Shown: one piece after another, positions 42,750-50,949 of the stretch
Position numbering within the stretch: position 1 is the first letter of the stretch
How the letters are laid out: every line of letters begins with the position of its first letter
From: Ruminococcaceae bacterium FB2012
GTDB taxonomy: Bacteria > Bacillota > Clostridia > Oscillospirales > Ruminococcaceae
Reading direction: 5' to 3'
Length of the DNA stretch: 64,000 nucleotides
Assembly (NCBI GenBank): GCA_900104495.1
Contig: FMXS01000006.1
Location: forward strand, 193,773 to 257,772
Notes under the pieces: model-generated
Databases searched by the model: none
What the model saw: the letters and a program-made list of their open reading frames with translations, nothing else
What the model was told of the DNA's origin: nothing
Position numbers and translations under genes: made by a program

Positions 42750-44153
42750 ATGACAGAAAATAAAGGATCCTTGAAAAGGCCGCTGATCTTTTTGATATGC
42801 TGCGTGATCTTCTCGGCGTTTGCGGTGATGTTCTTCGATATGTGGAACAAGAGCTACAATGACGAGATGCTGGACCCCTTCTGGAAACTCGGAAACGTGC
42901 TGATGGCAATACTCTATATCTCGATCTACACCATCATCACCCGGGGGCTGGGAGGCTTCAAGATCACCTATATGCGGGCAGCGGGGCTGTTCGGCTCCCA
43001 GCTGCTGGGACTGCTCACCACCAACGCTATCGCCTATATCCAGATAAGCCTTATCGGCCGCGGCCGACTGGCTGTAAGGCCTATCGCTCTGCTCACCCTC
43101 AAGGAAGCGGCTATCGCCCTTGTGTGGTGCATAGTCTCCACCCAGCTTCTGCGAAGGCTCTATCCGCCGCGGAGAATGATAATCGTCTACGGCAATCAGA
43201 ACTCCTCTGCGCTGGTGCAGAAAATGAGCAGGCGCGGAGACAAATATCAGATCTGCGAATCCGTCAGCTGCGATGAGGACATTGAGTACATCAAGCAGCA
43301 GATACTGCGGTATGAAGCGGTCATCATCTCCGACGTGCCCAGCGTCATGCGCAACAAACTGCTGAAATTCGCTCTGGACAAGTCCATACGCACCTATATT
43401 ACCCCGAAGCTGTCGGATATAATCATCCGGGGCTCGGACGATTTCAACCTTTTCGACACTCCCCTGCTGCTGAACCGCAACGAGGGCCTTTCCCCCGGGC
43501 AGAGGTTCATCAAGCGGACAATGGATATCGTGCTGGTGCTGACAGCCATACTGATCTCTTCGCCTATTATGATCTTTGCGTCGCTGGCGGTGAAGCTCTA
43601 CGACCGGGGACCGGTATTCTACAAACAGAAGCGTCTGACCAAGGACGGTCGGGAGTTCGATGTCATCAAGTTCAGAAGCATGGTGGTCAACGCCGAGAAT
43701 CACGGCGCCCAGCTGGCGGGACGCAACGACAAACGAATAACCCCCGTGGGAAAAGTCCTGCGGAAGATCAGAGTCGATGAGCTGCCTCAGCTGTTCAACA
43801 TCCTCAAAGGGGATATGTCCTTTGTGGGGCCCCGTCCCGAAAGGCCGGAGTTCTGCGCGAAGTACGAAAAGACCATGCCCGAGTTCCGCTATCGGCTGAA
43901 GGTCAAGGCGGGTCTCACGGGCTATGCTCAGATAATGGGGAAATACAATACCACACCCTACGACAAGCTGAAGCTGGATCTGATATACATTGAGAACCAG
44001 TCCTTCCTGCTTGACATGAAGATAATGATGCTGACGGCAAAGACACTGTTCACATCCGATGCCGCGGAAGGCGTCGGCAGCGAGTCAGTGGAAACTCACC
44101 GTGAGCTTCATCCAAAGCTGGACGAGCAGGAGCTTGACAAGATCCTGAAGTGA
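42750..44153 (+). CDS. Polyprenyl-phosphate sugar-1-phosphate transferase
   Basis: A 467-residue membrane enzyme of the WbaP/CpsE type that starts exopolysaccharide or capsule repeat synthesis by moving a sugar phosphate to undecaprenyl phosphate. Four N-terminal membrane helices, a CoA-binding-like middle (RRMIIVYGNQNSSALVQKM), a fifth helix (MDIVLVLTAILISSP) and the catalytic domain are seen. The catalytic domain includes GPVFYKQKRLTKDGREF, KFRSM, RKIRVDELPQLFNILKGDMSFVGPRPERPEF and KAGLTGYAQI. The ligase and manC genes at 61-64 kb may belong to the same pathway. Confidence 0.92.
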   Translation: MTENKGSLKRPLIFLICCVIFSAFAVMFFDMWNKSYNDEMLDPFWKLGNVLMAILYISIYTIITRGLGGFKITYMRAAGLFGSQLLGLLTTNAIAYIQISLIGRGRLAVRPIALLTLKEAAIALVWCIVSTQLLRRLYPPRRMIIVYGNQNSSALVQKMSRRGDKYQICESVSCDEDIEYIKQQILRYEAVIISDVPSVMRNKLLKFALDKSIRTYITPKLSDIIIRGSDDFNLFDTPLLLNRNEGLSPGQRFIKRTMDIVLVLTAILISSPIMIFASLAVKLYDRGPVFYKQKRLTKDGREFDVIKFRSMVVNAENHGAQLAGRNDKRITPVGKVLRKIRVDELPQLFNILKGDMSFVGPRPERPEFCAKYEKTMPEFRYRLKVKAGLTGYAQIMGKYNTTPYDKLKLDLIYIENQSFLLDMKIMMLTAKTLFTSDAAEGVGSESVETHRELHPKLDEQELDKILK

Positions 44154-44163
44154 GGTAACGACC

Positions 44164-44343
44164 ATGAGCGCCGATATGTGCGAGACCTGCGCCTACTATT
44201 ACTACGACGACGAATACGAATGCTATGTCTGCGATATGGACCTGGACGAGGACGAGCTCCAGCGGTTCATCTCCGGCAGCAGCAGGGAATGCCCCTACTA
44301 CCGTGACGGGGACGAATACAAAGTGGTAAGAAAGCAGAATTAA
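44164..44343 (+). CDS. Small cysteine-rich protein (DUF6472-like)
   Basis: A 59-residue protein behind GAGGTAACGACC, starting MSADMCETCAYYYYDD. Five cysteines lie in CETC, ECYVCDMD and a later ECPYY, suggesting one small metal site. Short proteins of this pattern (DUF6472) are common in Oscillospiraceae; function unknown. It sits ten bases after the sugar transferase and before the transglutaminase-like lipoprotein, probably in one operon. Confidence 0.75.
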   Translation: MSADMCETCAYYYYDDEYECYVCDMDLDEDELQRFISGSSRECPYYRDGDEYKVVRKQN

Positions 44344-44362
44344 CAGTAAAGGAGTCTATCGG

Positions 44363-45745
44363 ATGAAAAAGCAATTTCTTCCTGCCTTGATAATGGCGGC
44401 GGCTATCCTCGTTTCGGGATGCGGGAACGGCGAGAGCGAAGGCGGATTTAACAACGTCTGGGGCCTCGAAAACAGCAGTTCGGACAACTCCTCCGCTGCG
44501 GAAGTGACCGCAGCTTCATCCACCACCGCTAAGACAACTTCCAAAACTACTACTACCACCACTACGACAACTACAACAACTACTACGACCACAACAACAA
44601 CTACTGCAACGCCCGCTCCTGCGGACACCTCCGAGACCGAAGACGATTCCTCGTATTCCTCCGGGGGGGACAGTTCCGGCATTCCCAACTACACACCGAA
44701 GTTCAAGAACGTCAAGGAACAGAAAGTGGCTTCCTCCTCCAAGGGGAAATACACCAAAATGGACTCCATAGACTACTACTACAACAATCTGGACGATTTC
44801 CACAAGTTCATGTATTTGATGATCTATGACGTCTGCGTCCACGCAAATGTGAAGGACTACAAGTCCTATATGAGATTCTCCGAGGACCTTATCTGGGATT
44901 TCGCCGACGACTTTTATATGGTGTTCGCCTGCGTCATGGATGACAACCCCGAGTTCTACCCCTTCGACGAGACCGCCTCCATGAGCTGGAGCTATGCGCC
45001 GGACAAATACTCCGACGGATATTACAGAGTATACGCCTATCAGACCAAGACCTTCCCGGGCTTTGAAGACGAACTGGGAGAGCTGGAGGATGCTGCCCGC
45101 AGTTTCCTCTCGGACATCGACCGCTCCGGAAGCGAATACGACGTAGCGCTGAGGATACACGACAAGCTCATAGATACCGTGACCTACAACAAGGACGAAA
45201 AGGCAGAAAACGACATAGGCTACTCTCAGACCGTCTACGGTGCGCTTATCAACAAAAGAGCCGTCTGCGAGGGATATTCCGATGCGTTCGCCTATCTGGC
45301 GCGGTGGTGCGGGATAATGGTGCTGCCTATCGAGGGCGGTGTCGGCTCCGGCGATACCTACGACGAAGCCGTTGAAGAGGCCTCGGAAAAGAAGTCCGAC
45401 CACACCTGGGACCTTATGCTCCTTGACGGGAAATACTACGAGACCGACGTCACCTGGGACGACTTCGACACCGAGAAGCATTCCGATTATGCCCTCTCGC
45501 TTATACAGGAGATACCGGGGCTCATCGACAAGCGCAAGCACCTCTACTGGGCGGTGGACCTCAACGGTATGCGGGACATAGCCAGGCGGGACGAGTTCAT
45601 CTACCACACCGACTCCGACGGCGAGACCTTCAGCCTCGCCCACGGACACGTCGTCCACCTCCGGGCCAGCGACCCCCGCGCTTCCTACTACTCCGAAAGC
45701 GGCTCCTACAATTACCGGGCGCTGTCGGAAATGCTGCCGACATGA
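44363..45745 (+). CDS. Lipoprotein with poly-Thr linker and transglutaminase-like domain
   Basis: A 460-residue protein behind AAAGGAG. The lipobox is LVSGCGN (cysteine 20). A Ser/Thr-rich linker with a run of about twenty threonines reaches from the membrane to a C-terminal transglutaminase-like domain, in which the triad is visible: cysteine in RAVCEGYSDAFAYLA, histidine in SDHTWDLMLLDG and aspartate in YETDVTWDD. It probably hydrolyses or cross-links peptides in the wall. A related lipoprotein is carried by element 2 (48892-49920). Confidence 0.85.
   Translation: MKKQFLPALIMAAAILVSGCGNGESEGGFNNVWGLENSSSDNSSAAEVTAASSTTAKTTSKTTTTTTTTTTTTTTTTTTTTATPAPADTSETEDDSSYSSGGDSSGIPNYTPKFKNVKEQKVASSSKGKYTKMDSIDYYYNNLDDFHKFMYLMIYDVCVHANVKDYKSYMRFSEDLIWDFADDFYMVFACVMDDNPEFYPFDETASMSWSYAPDKYSDGYYRVYAYQTKTFPGFEDELGELEDAARSFLSDIDRSGSEYDVALRIHDKLIDTVTYNKDEKAENDIGYSQTVYGALINKRAVCEGYSDAFAYLARWCGIMVLPIEGGVGSGDTYDEAVEEASEKKSDHTWDLMLLDGKYYETDVTWDDFDTEKHSDYALSLIQEIPGLIDKRKHLYWAVDLNGMRDIARRDEFIYHTDSDGETFSLAHGHVVHLRASDPRASYYSESGSYNYRALSEMLPT
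44535..44614 (+). repeat. ACN triplet tract coding for poly-threonine
   Basis: A run of ACT, ACC and ACA codons with locally identical stretches (ACTACTACC, ACAACTACAACAACT). It is in frame and a multiple of three, so slippage would change linker length without breaking the gene. Confidence 0.8.
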
Positions 45746-45782
45746 TAACGAACAGCGGATACTGAAAAGGAGAGTGCCTGTG

Positions 45783-46265
45783 ATGACTTTTGAAAAAGCC
45801 TGCGAAAAGGACATTGCGTCTCTTGCAGAGATGCGGTTACTGTATCTCGCGGAGGATCACGGGGTCATTCCGCCGGAGAAGCTCGGGATCATATCCGACG
45901 GCCTTCCGGATTATTTCCGAAGGCATTTGGACTGCGATCTGTTCGCTTTCGTGTGCAGAGACGGTGACGTCATCGCAGGATGCTGCTTTCTGTATGTCTC
46001 CGAGAGACCGCCGAGCCCGTCGTTCATGACCGGTAAGACCGGGTCGGTGCTGAACGTATACACCAGGCCGTCATTCAGAAGACAGGGGATCGCGGGGCGG
46101 CTTATGAAGATGCTGCTCTCCGAGTCGGAAAGGCTGGGTCTCGATTTCGTGGAACTGAAAGCCACCGACGATGGCTACAACCTGTATAAGTCTCTCGGCT
46201 TTGAGGACACGGTGTCAAAATATCACGATATGAAATTCATCATTGACGGCAGGATCCGGGACTGA
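45783..46265 (+). CDS. GNAT family N-acetyltransferase
   Basis: A 160-residue protein; ATG at 45783 follows AAAGGAGAG. The GNAT core is clear: VIAGCCFLYV, LNVYTRPSFRRQGIAGRLMKMLL (motif A with RRQGIAGRL as acetyl-CoA loop) and LKATDDGYNLYKSLGFED (motif B). The substrate is unknown. Confidence 0.88.
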   Translation: MTFEKACEKDIASLAEMRLLYLAEDHGVIPPEKLGIISDGLPDYFRRHLDCDLFAFVCRDGDVIAGCCFLYVSERPPSPSFMTGKTGSVLNVYTRPSFRRQGIAGRLMKMLLSESERLGLDFVELKATDDGYNLYKSLGFEDTVSKYHDMKFIIDGRIRD

Positions 46266-46317
46266 ATCCCGCGTCCGCGCCGTTTGCGTACAGATCAGCA
46301 GATCGGGAGGAGATAAT

Positions 46318-46602
46318 ATGAAATTCACACTTAAAGTCAAGCAGAAGCTCTCGGTCACCGAGTACGGCGAAGCGAAGGCGGTCATCTCCGCGGGCGCGGA
46401 GGGCTGTTTTGAAGCCGACAGCATAACCTTCGCCCGCCGGGACTGCAACGCCTACATCCGCGATTGGGTCAGCGGCATGGGTATGAGGCTCCGCACCCAG
46501 AAGGACTGGGTCAAGAACCCCAAGACCAAGCAGTTTGAGAAGCAGGTCATGGTGCAGAACGGGTCCTCCCCCGAGACCTACGTTTTCGTGATCGAGGAAT
46601 AA
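46318..46602 (+). CDS. Hypothetical 94-residue protein
   Basis: Starts MKFTLKVKQKLSV behind GGGAGGAGAT. It has strand-rich sequence with a tryptophan/arginine segment (RDWVSGMGMRLRTQKDWV) and a charged C-terminus. No family is recognised and no membrane helix is seen. It follows the GNAT gene by about 50 bases on the same strand. Confidence 0.65.
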   Translation: MKFTLKVKQKLSVTEYGEAKAVISAGAEGCFEADSITFARRDCNAYIRDWVSGMGMRLRTQKDWVKNPKTKQFEKQVMVQNGSSPETYVFVIEE

Positions 46603-46659
46603 CGGCGGGACTCCCCTGCCGGATTTTTCGGCCCGGCGCAAAGTTTTTTCAAAAAGCCC

Positions 46660-46688
46660 TTGACATTTCCTCCGCGCTGTGATATAAT
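46660..46688 (+). promoter_or_regulatory. Strong promoter upstream of the tRNA-Leu region
   Basis: TTGACA (46660-46665), 17-base spacer ending CTGTGA, TATAAT (46683-46688). It should transcribe the candidate RNA, the two tRNA-like copies and tRNA-Leu. Confidence 0.85.
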
Positions 46689-46696
46689 ATCACTGT

Positions 46697-46800
46697 TGAC
46701 TTGGTGAAAGCCGTACACGGCGCAAGTCAGAAACGTGGATCAGTATGTAAAGCACCCACCTCGCCGGTCCGGGGCGTGTAAAAATTTCGGATGTTAATAT
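46697..46800 (+). ncRNA. Candidate structured RNA ahead of tRNA-Leu
   Basis: About 100 bases directly after a consensus promoter. A stem GACTTGGTG...AAGTC with an inner GCCGT/ACGGC hairpin is followed by CGCCGGTCCGGGGCG-type pairing. No ORF with a ribosome site is seen. I do not recognise the class; it may simply be the leader of the tRNA transcript. Confidence 0.35.
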
Positions 46801-46802
46801 TT

Positions 46803-46904
46803 GCAGGTGTGGCGGACAGATCTTGCAAGCAAGATCCGCAGACGCGCTGGCTTCGGGTGGCGCTACGATAGTGCAGCATCGGCACCTCGGAAGATTTGAC
46901 GAGG
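46803..46904 (+). pseudogene. Defective tRNA-Leu-like copy A
   Basis: Starts with the same GCAGGTGTGGCGGA as the functional tRNA-Leu, then carries a 20-base palindromic insertion in the D-arm region. It rejoins at CAGACGCGC and diverges after the anticodon 5' stem into a sequence shared with copy B (GGTGGCGCTACG...CACCTCGG...GACGAGG). T arm and acceptor 3' strand are missing, so it cannot be a working tRNA. Confidence 0.7.
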
Positions 46905-46928
46905 CAAAAGTTTCAAATCATTATATTT

Positions 46929-47012
46929 GCAGGTGTGGCGGAATAGGCAGACGCGCTAGCTTCGGGTGGCGCTACGTCAGTGCAGCATCGGCACCTCGGT
47001 GATATGACGAGG
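46929..47012 (+). pseudogene. Defective tRNA-Leu-like copy B
   Basis: Identical to the functional tRNA-Leu for its first 36 bases or so, up to the anticodon loop, then replaced by the same foreign tail as copy A, ending in a CCTCG/CGAGG hairpin. It lies about 110 bases upstream of the true gene. There is no T arm. Confidence 0.75.
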
Positions 47013-47038
47013 TTAAACACATTCATATTTTAACATTT

Positions 47039-47125
47039 GCAGGTGTGGCGGAATAGGCAGACGCGCTAGCTTCAGGTGCTAGTGATCGCAAGGTCGTGTG
47101 GGTTCAAGTCCCTTCACCTGCACCA
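47039..47125 (+). tRNA. tRNA-Leu(CAG)
   Basis: An 87-base class II tRNA with acceptor GCAGGTG/CACCTGC and encoded CCA. The anticodon stem is CTAGC/GCTAG and the loop TTCAGGT gives CAG. The variable arm is long and the T arm GTGGGTTCAAGTCCC. The second integrase gene ends about 100 bases past its 3' end, marking it as the likely attachment site of element 2. Confidence 0.95.
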
Positions 47126-47133
47126 AAGATTTA

Positions 47134-47173
47134 GCCTCGCAAACGGCGCAGAAACGCAATTTGCGAGGCTTTT
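47134..47173 (+). terminator. Terminator of the tRNA-Leu transcript
   Basis: GCCTCGCAAA/TTTGCGAGGC stem followed by TTTTCT. Confidence 0.85.
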
Positions 47174-47228
47174 CTATATCCTGTTCCAGTGGAATGGTCC
47201 TTATTTGGTTCAGATTTTGCCAAAAGGT

Positions 47229-48434
47229 TCAGACCGCTGCTTTTTCATCGTCTGTTTTGTCAAGCAGGACGTCGGCAATTGCGTTTCTGACTTTGTTCCG
47301 CGCCTCCTGGAAGTAATGCGAATACGTTGTTAAAGTCGTTTGGGGGGTCGAGTGGCCTAATACAGCCGCTACCGTTACAGGGTCAATTCCCGCCTCGATT
47401 TCGGCTGAGGCAAAGAAGTGACGGAATGTGTGAATTCCATAAAAAGGAAAATTGTGTCTGTCGCACAGGCGCTTCAGCCAGTTGTAGGGCGTGTTGCTGT
47501 GCATCGGCTTGCCGTCCTGACAGGTGAACAGCCGCTCGGTCGGATGCCATTTGTCGCCCATATTCATAACATAATAATCCCGCTCGGACTTGAACTGTTT
47601 TACAAGCTCAAGTACTTCGGGCGGGAGCGCTATTATTCTATTTGATTTTTCTGTTTTCGGCGTATCTGTGTACATCCCCCTTTGCTTGGAATAGTTCGAT
47701 GTTCGCGTGATATGGACGGTCTGTTCTTCATAGTCAAAATCTCCCCACTCAAGACCAAGCATCTCGGCTCTGCGGCCTCCTGTGAACATTAAGAGTGTGA
47801 AATACACTCGGTACATCATATCCGATTCGGAGAGGATCTTCAGGAACTCTTTTGCCTGTTCCTTGGTATATATCTTCTTTTCCTTGCCTGTCGGGTTTCC
47901 GTTTTCTAGCTTCTTGGGGACAGTGACCTTCGAGCAGGGATTGAAAGTCAGCATATCAAGCTTTATTGCATATTCAAATATCGTTGATATGAATGACAGG
48001 TGATGACGTATCGTCTTGTAGGACAAGGGCTTTTTGCTCCTGTAATGGGTGCCGTTTTGCGCAAGAGAGTTTATGAATTTCTGAATGTCGCGAGCGGTGA
48101 TCTTATCGAGCCGCATATGCCCGAGCGCATTGTAAGTCCTTCTGGACAGGTTGCGTTCCCGCATCAAGGTCGTGTCTTTGTGATTGAGCTCGGCGTAGTC
48201 CTCGAACCACTGCTCTGCGAAGGTCTCAAATTTGATACTCGCCGATATCTTCCCCCGTGAGCATTCATCCTCAAACAGAATTACCTGTCGGTTTAGTTCC
48301 TTTTTGATCTGTTTCGGTGTCATATTCGAATCAGGTCTCCAAGTCATAGTCCGCAGGACCTGTCTGCCCTCAACATCGTATCCGCAGGATACTTTAATGC
48401 GATATGAATCGCCTCTTTTAGTTATAGTTGCCAT
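47229..48434 (-). CDS. int: Tyrosine integrase of element 2
   Basis: A 401-residue recombinase; ATG at 48434 follows GAAAGGAG. It has an arm-binding domain (residues 1-60), a core-binding domain (65-160) and a complete catalytic set: R221 (GGRRAE), H335 and R338 (HTFRH), H361 (LGHS) and Y371. It is clearly homologous to the integrase at 5616-6995 (RIKVSCGYDVEGRQVLRTMTW against RIQISTGYSADGKHHKTQSM) but has no inserted HTH. It points at the tRNA-Leu 3' end, the standard layout for a tRNA-borne integrative element. Confidence 0.95.
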   Translation of the reverse strand: MATITKRGDSYRIKVSCGYDVEGRQVLRTMTWRPDSNMTPKQIKKELNRQVILFEDECSRGKISASIKFETFAEQWFEDYAELNHKDTTLMRERNLSRRTYNALGHMRLDKITARDIQKFINSLAQNGTHYRSKKPLSYKTIRHHLSFISTIFEYAIKLDMLTFNPCSKVTVPKKLENGNPTGKEKKIYTKEQAKEFLKILSESDMMYRVYFTLLMFTGGRRAEMLGLEWGDFDYEEQTVHITRTSNYSKQRGMYTDTPKTEKSNRIIALPPEVLELVKQFKSERDYYVMNMGDKWHPTERLFTCQDGKPMHSNTPYNWLKRLCDRHNFPFYGIHTFRHFFASAEIEAGIDPVTVAAVLGHSTPQTTLTTYSHYFQEARNKVRNAIADVLLDKTDDEKAAV

Positions 48435-48544
48435 GTGTATTACTCCTTTCAAAATCATTCGCCCGCAGGCAAGACCACAATACCCTATAGGGTGTTGTAT
48501 TATCCAGCCCACGGGCGCAAGATTAATTTCTACAACATACTTTT

Positions 48545-48745
48545 CTACTGATTGACTGATTCGCCGCTGAGAAATTTGTGCAGTATCTCTTTGTTTATCA
48601 GGTATTTCTTCCCTGCCATAAAGCACGGGAGTTTTCCTGTTTTGCACAGTTCCCGCACTCGGTACTCTGTGAGCCCATCTACGAGCGCGGCGGCTTCTTT
48701 TATAGTCAGCATCTTAATTTCAGCTTCTGGTTTTTTCTCAAACAT
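48545..48745 (-). CDS. xis: Excisionase-like DNA-binding protein
   Basis: A 66-residue protein starting MFEKKPEAEIK behind CAGGAGG. Pattern MLTIKEAAALVDGLTEYRVRELCKTGKLPCFMAGKKYLINKEILHKFL is the excisionase/MerR-like winged helix, with the GKK wing. It is transcribed ahead of the integrase and about 110 bases from it, fitting control of excision. A short leader ORF in another frame precedes it but is not supported. Confidence 0.85.
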   Translation of the reverse strand: MFEKKPEAEIKMLTIKEAAALVDGLTEYRVRELCKTGKLPCFMAGKKYLINKEILHKFLSGESVNQ

Positions 48746-48891
48746 TCGATTATCAACCTCCTGATGTTCATCATTGTTGTTATTCTTCTGTTCCGGTTTG
48801 GATCTGAATTGCTCATTTTTAATCTTCCTTTCGTAAAAAGTTAAGGGGCATCGGCGTTCCCGATACCCCTTGATGTCGGTTGTTGATTGTC

Positions 48892-49920
48892 TTACTCCAC
48901 CTCCTCGATCTTCCAATCCCGATACTCGCCGTCCTCGTCGTAAGGATAGAAGGCATCCTCATCGAAGGGCGGGAGATCACGGTCGTTGCCGTCGAACATC
49001 CGCTTGCAGATGTACGGCCAGTTGTCAAGGAAGATCCCCGCCTGAGTGTCGAGCGCATACCACTTACCATCAACCTTGACCACATAGAAAGTGTGCCCGT
49101 ACCAGCCGTAGTCTGTCATGAAGGCGTAGGCGCATTCGAGCCCGATGCCCTGACATACATAGTAGATTTCAAGTGCATGATAAACGCAGGAGCCCCAGCC
49201 GTTCTCGATCATCCAATCATAGACCGCGACTGCTTTGCCGTAGTCAGTGCCGTCGTGCTTGAGTGAACGCCCAATCTGAATATAATAGTATGGCGTAGTG
49301 TCGGTTTCCTCAAGGTTCTCAATCATCGTTGCGAGGCAAGTTATGTCCGGCACCTCGACATAAGTGATCCCATTTATGATCGCGGTGGTGGTCGCTTTCG
49401 ATACGATCAGCGGTTTGGACACTGTGATCTTCGTGGTTGTGGTCACCGCAGGCTTGGCGGTAGTGGTTGTTGTCCTCGGCATTGCTGTGGTCATTGCTTT
49501 GGTTGTGGTAGCCGCTCTCGTTGTCGGACGCTCGGACTGCGTTGTAGATCTCGTTGTTGTGGTCGCTTTGACAGGCTCCTGCCGCGCCGACACAGGCTCG
49601 GTAGTTGTTGCCCGAGTGGTTGTGCGGCTCGTTGCCTCCGTCGCTGACACGGCGACTGTGGTGGTTGACACAGGCGCTGTTGTGGTTGTTGTCCGAGCCG
49701 TGGTCGTGGTTGTTGCTGTCGGCTCTGTCGCACTCGTTGTAGTGTTTACCGCTCGGTTCGTTGCCTTGCTTGTGACCGACGCGGTCGTTTTTCTCTCCGC
49801 TATTATTGCGGAGGTTGAAGTGGTCGCCGAGGTCTGTTCAGGCTCTGTGATAGGCTCCGCTGTCTGCGCACAGCCGGACAGCAGAGCAGCGAGTATGAGT
49901 ATTGCTATTGCTCTTTTCAT
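48892..49920 (-). CDS. Cargo lipoprotein, Thr-rich, transglutaminase-like
   Basis: A 342-residue protein; ATG at 49920 follows GGAGGTGACG. The lipobox is LLSGCAQ. Residues about 25-180 are a long low-complexity Thr/Ala/Ser linker. The C-terminal domain is transglutaminase-like: cysteine in GWGSCVYHALEIYYV, histidine in YGWYGHTFYVVK and aspartate in WYALDTQAG. It resembles the chromosomal lipoprotein at 44363-45745 in layout. Being inside element 2, it is cargo that may change the host surface. Confidence 0.85.
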   Translation of the reverse strand: MKRAIAILILAALLSGCAQTAEPITEPEQTSATTSTSAIIAERKTTASVTSKATNRAVNTTTSATEPTATTTTTARTTTTTAPVSTTTVAVSATEATSRTTTRATTTEPVSARQEPVKATTTTRSTTQSERPTTRAATTTKAMTTAMPRTTTTTAKPAVTTTTKITVSKPLIVSKATTTAIINGITYVEVPDITCLATMIENLEETDTTPYYYIQIGRSLKHDGTDYGKAVAVYDWMIENGWGSCVYHALEIYYVCQGIGLECAYAFMTDYGWYGHTFYVVKVDGKWYALDTQAGIFLDNWPYICKRMFDGNDRDLPPFDEDAFYPYDEDGEYRDWKIEEVE

Positions 49921-50042
49921 TTGCGTCACCTCCTTGACAACACATCATACCACACCCGCCGCGGAATAGCTATCACCAATGTTGACAGATTGTTTCGCCG
50001 GGATTTGTGCAGTTCGGAACTACCATTTCGGTATATCCGAAC

Positions 50043-50453
50043 TCATTCCTCATCCTCTATCCCCTCCCTCGCGTTGCGCATTATCAGATCATCGAGCTTT
50101 ATCTTGCCGCGTGTTCGACGCACATTGTTGACAGCCCTGCGCCTGATCTCATAGAGATCCTCGTCGTCAATATCGAGAGAATCAGCAAGCAATTCTATCA
50201 GCATCTCAACCTCGACAGCGTATCGGAACAGGCCTTTTGAGATCTTTACGATGCCGTCGTCCGATGCCTTTGCTATGCATTCCGCAAGTTCCGGGACGAG
50301 CAGTTCACTTTTTGCTTTCACATTTCTTGTTGCAAGGTAAAGACCGAGTGCCTGCTCTATCAGCTCTGAACGGCTGATGTCATTCCTAACGCAGTAGTCA
50401 TCGCACTCGGAGATCAGCTCGCTGTCGAGGCTCACTCCTGTTTTTATCTTCAT
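50043..50453 (-). CDS. Ribbon-helix-helix-like protein, second of pair
   Basis: A 136-residue protein. Its start, KIKTGVSLDSELISECDDYC, then SRSELIEQALGLYL, is the ribbon-helix-helix pattern (strand followed by two helices) seen in CopG/Arc-type regulators. The remaining 80 residues are helical with a basic stretch (RRRAVNNVRRTRGKIK). It is co-transcribed with the similar gene upstream (nine-base gap). Partition, copy control or transcription regulation of the element are the plausible roles. Confidence 0.7.
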   Translation of the reverse strand: MKIKTGVSLDSELISECDDYCVRNDISRSELIEQALGLYLATRNVKAKSELLVPELAECIAKASDDGIVKISKGLFRYAVEVEMLIELLADSLDIDDEDLYEIRRRAVNNVRRTRGKIKLDDLIMRNAREGIEDEE

Positions 50454-50462
50454 CCTATCACC

Positions 50463-50867
50463 TCACGATTTCTGGAACTCCCGCGCCGCCCGGAAGTTAA
50501 TAATGCCGTTCGTCTTGCGGATCTCGTTCATGCAAAGGTTGCAGAGCTTGCCGAGCTGCTCCTCAGTGACGTCGTGCATCGCGGCAAGGATGTGCGAGTG
50601 CATTGCGGACTCTACCGCAAGTTTGAAGATCGCACGGCTGATCCTCTGCTCCGAGCCGAGGACGATCCCGTCGATGATCGAGTGGACAGCAGTGCCGAGA
50701 TAGTCGGTCGCCGCCATCGTGTTGCAGTCAAGATGTCCTGCGTAAAAGTTCACAGCCTTCTCGATGAACTGGCTGTCGTTCTCGACCACAGCAGCATCAA
50801 GGTGCTTGTGTATCAGCTCTTTTGTTTCGGGATAGAGCCAGACCGTCTGTTTTTCTTTCTTCGACAT
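50463..50867 (-). CDS. Ribbon-helix-helix-like protein, first of pair
   Basis: A 134-residue protein behind CAGGAGGAATTTT. It shows a KQTVWLYPETKELIHKHLDAA and NDSQFIEKAVNFYAGHL layout, again strand-helix-helix, followed by helical sequence parallel to that of the next protein (RISRAIFKLAVESAMHSHIL against KISKGLFRYAVEVEMLIELL). The two probably arose by duplication and may form a heterodimer. A large palindrome directly upstream (50882-50946) is its likely operator. Confidence 0.7.
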   Translation of the reverse strand: MSKKEKQTVWLYPETKELIHKHLDAAVVENDSQFIEKAVNFYAGHLDCNTMAATDYLGTAVHSIIDGIVLGSEQRISRAIFKLAVESAMHSHILAAMHDVTEEQLGKLCNLCMNEIRKTNGIINFRAAREFQKS

Positions 50868-50881
50868 AAAATTCCTCCTGT

Positions 50882-50946
50882 ATTAAACGACATTAGAAAT
50901 TGCACTTTGAAAACGAGCAAAAGCAGCAATTTCAATGTCGTTTAAT
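50882..50946. promoter_or_regulatory. Large inverted repeat upstream of the RHH pair
   Basis: ATTAAACGACATT-AGAAATTGC (from 50882) and GCAATTTC-AATGTCGTTTAAT (to 50946) are inverted copies of about 21 bases with small differences, spaced by about 20 bases. They cover the leader and promoter area of the RHH gene pair, which suits an autoregulatory operator. Confidence 0.65.
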
Positions 50947-50949
50947 ATA

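Noticed and set aside
49364..49969. Val-rich 201-codon frame opposite the cargo lipoprotein
   Set aside because: It is the reverse complement of the Thr-rich linker; repeated Val/Ala codons are an artefact.
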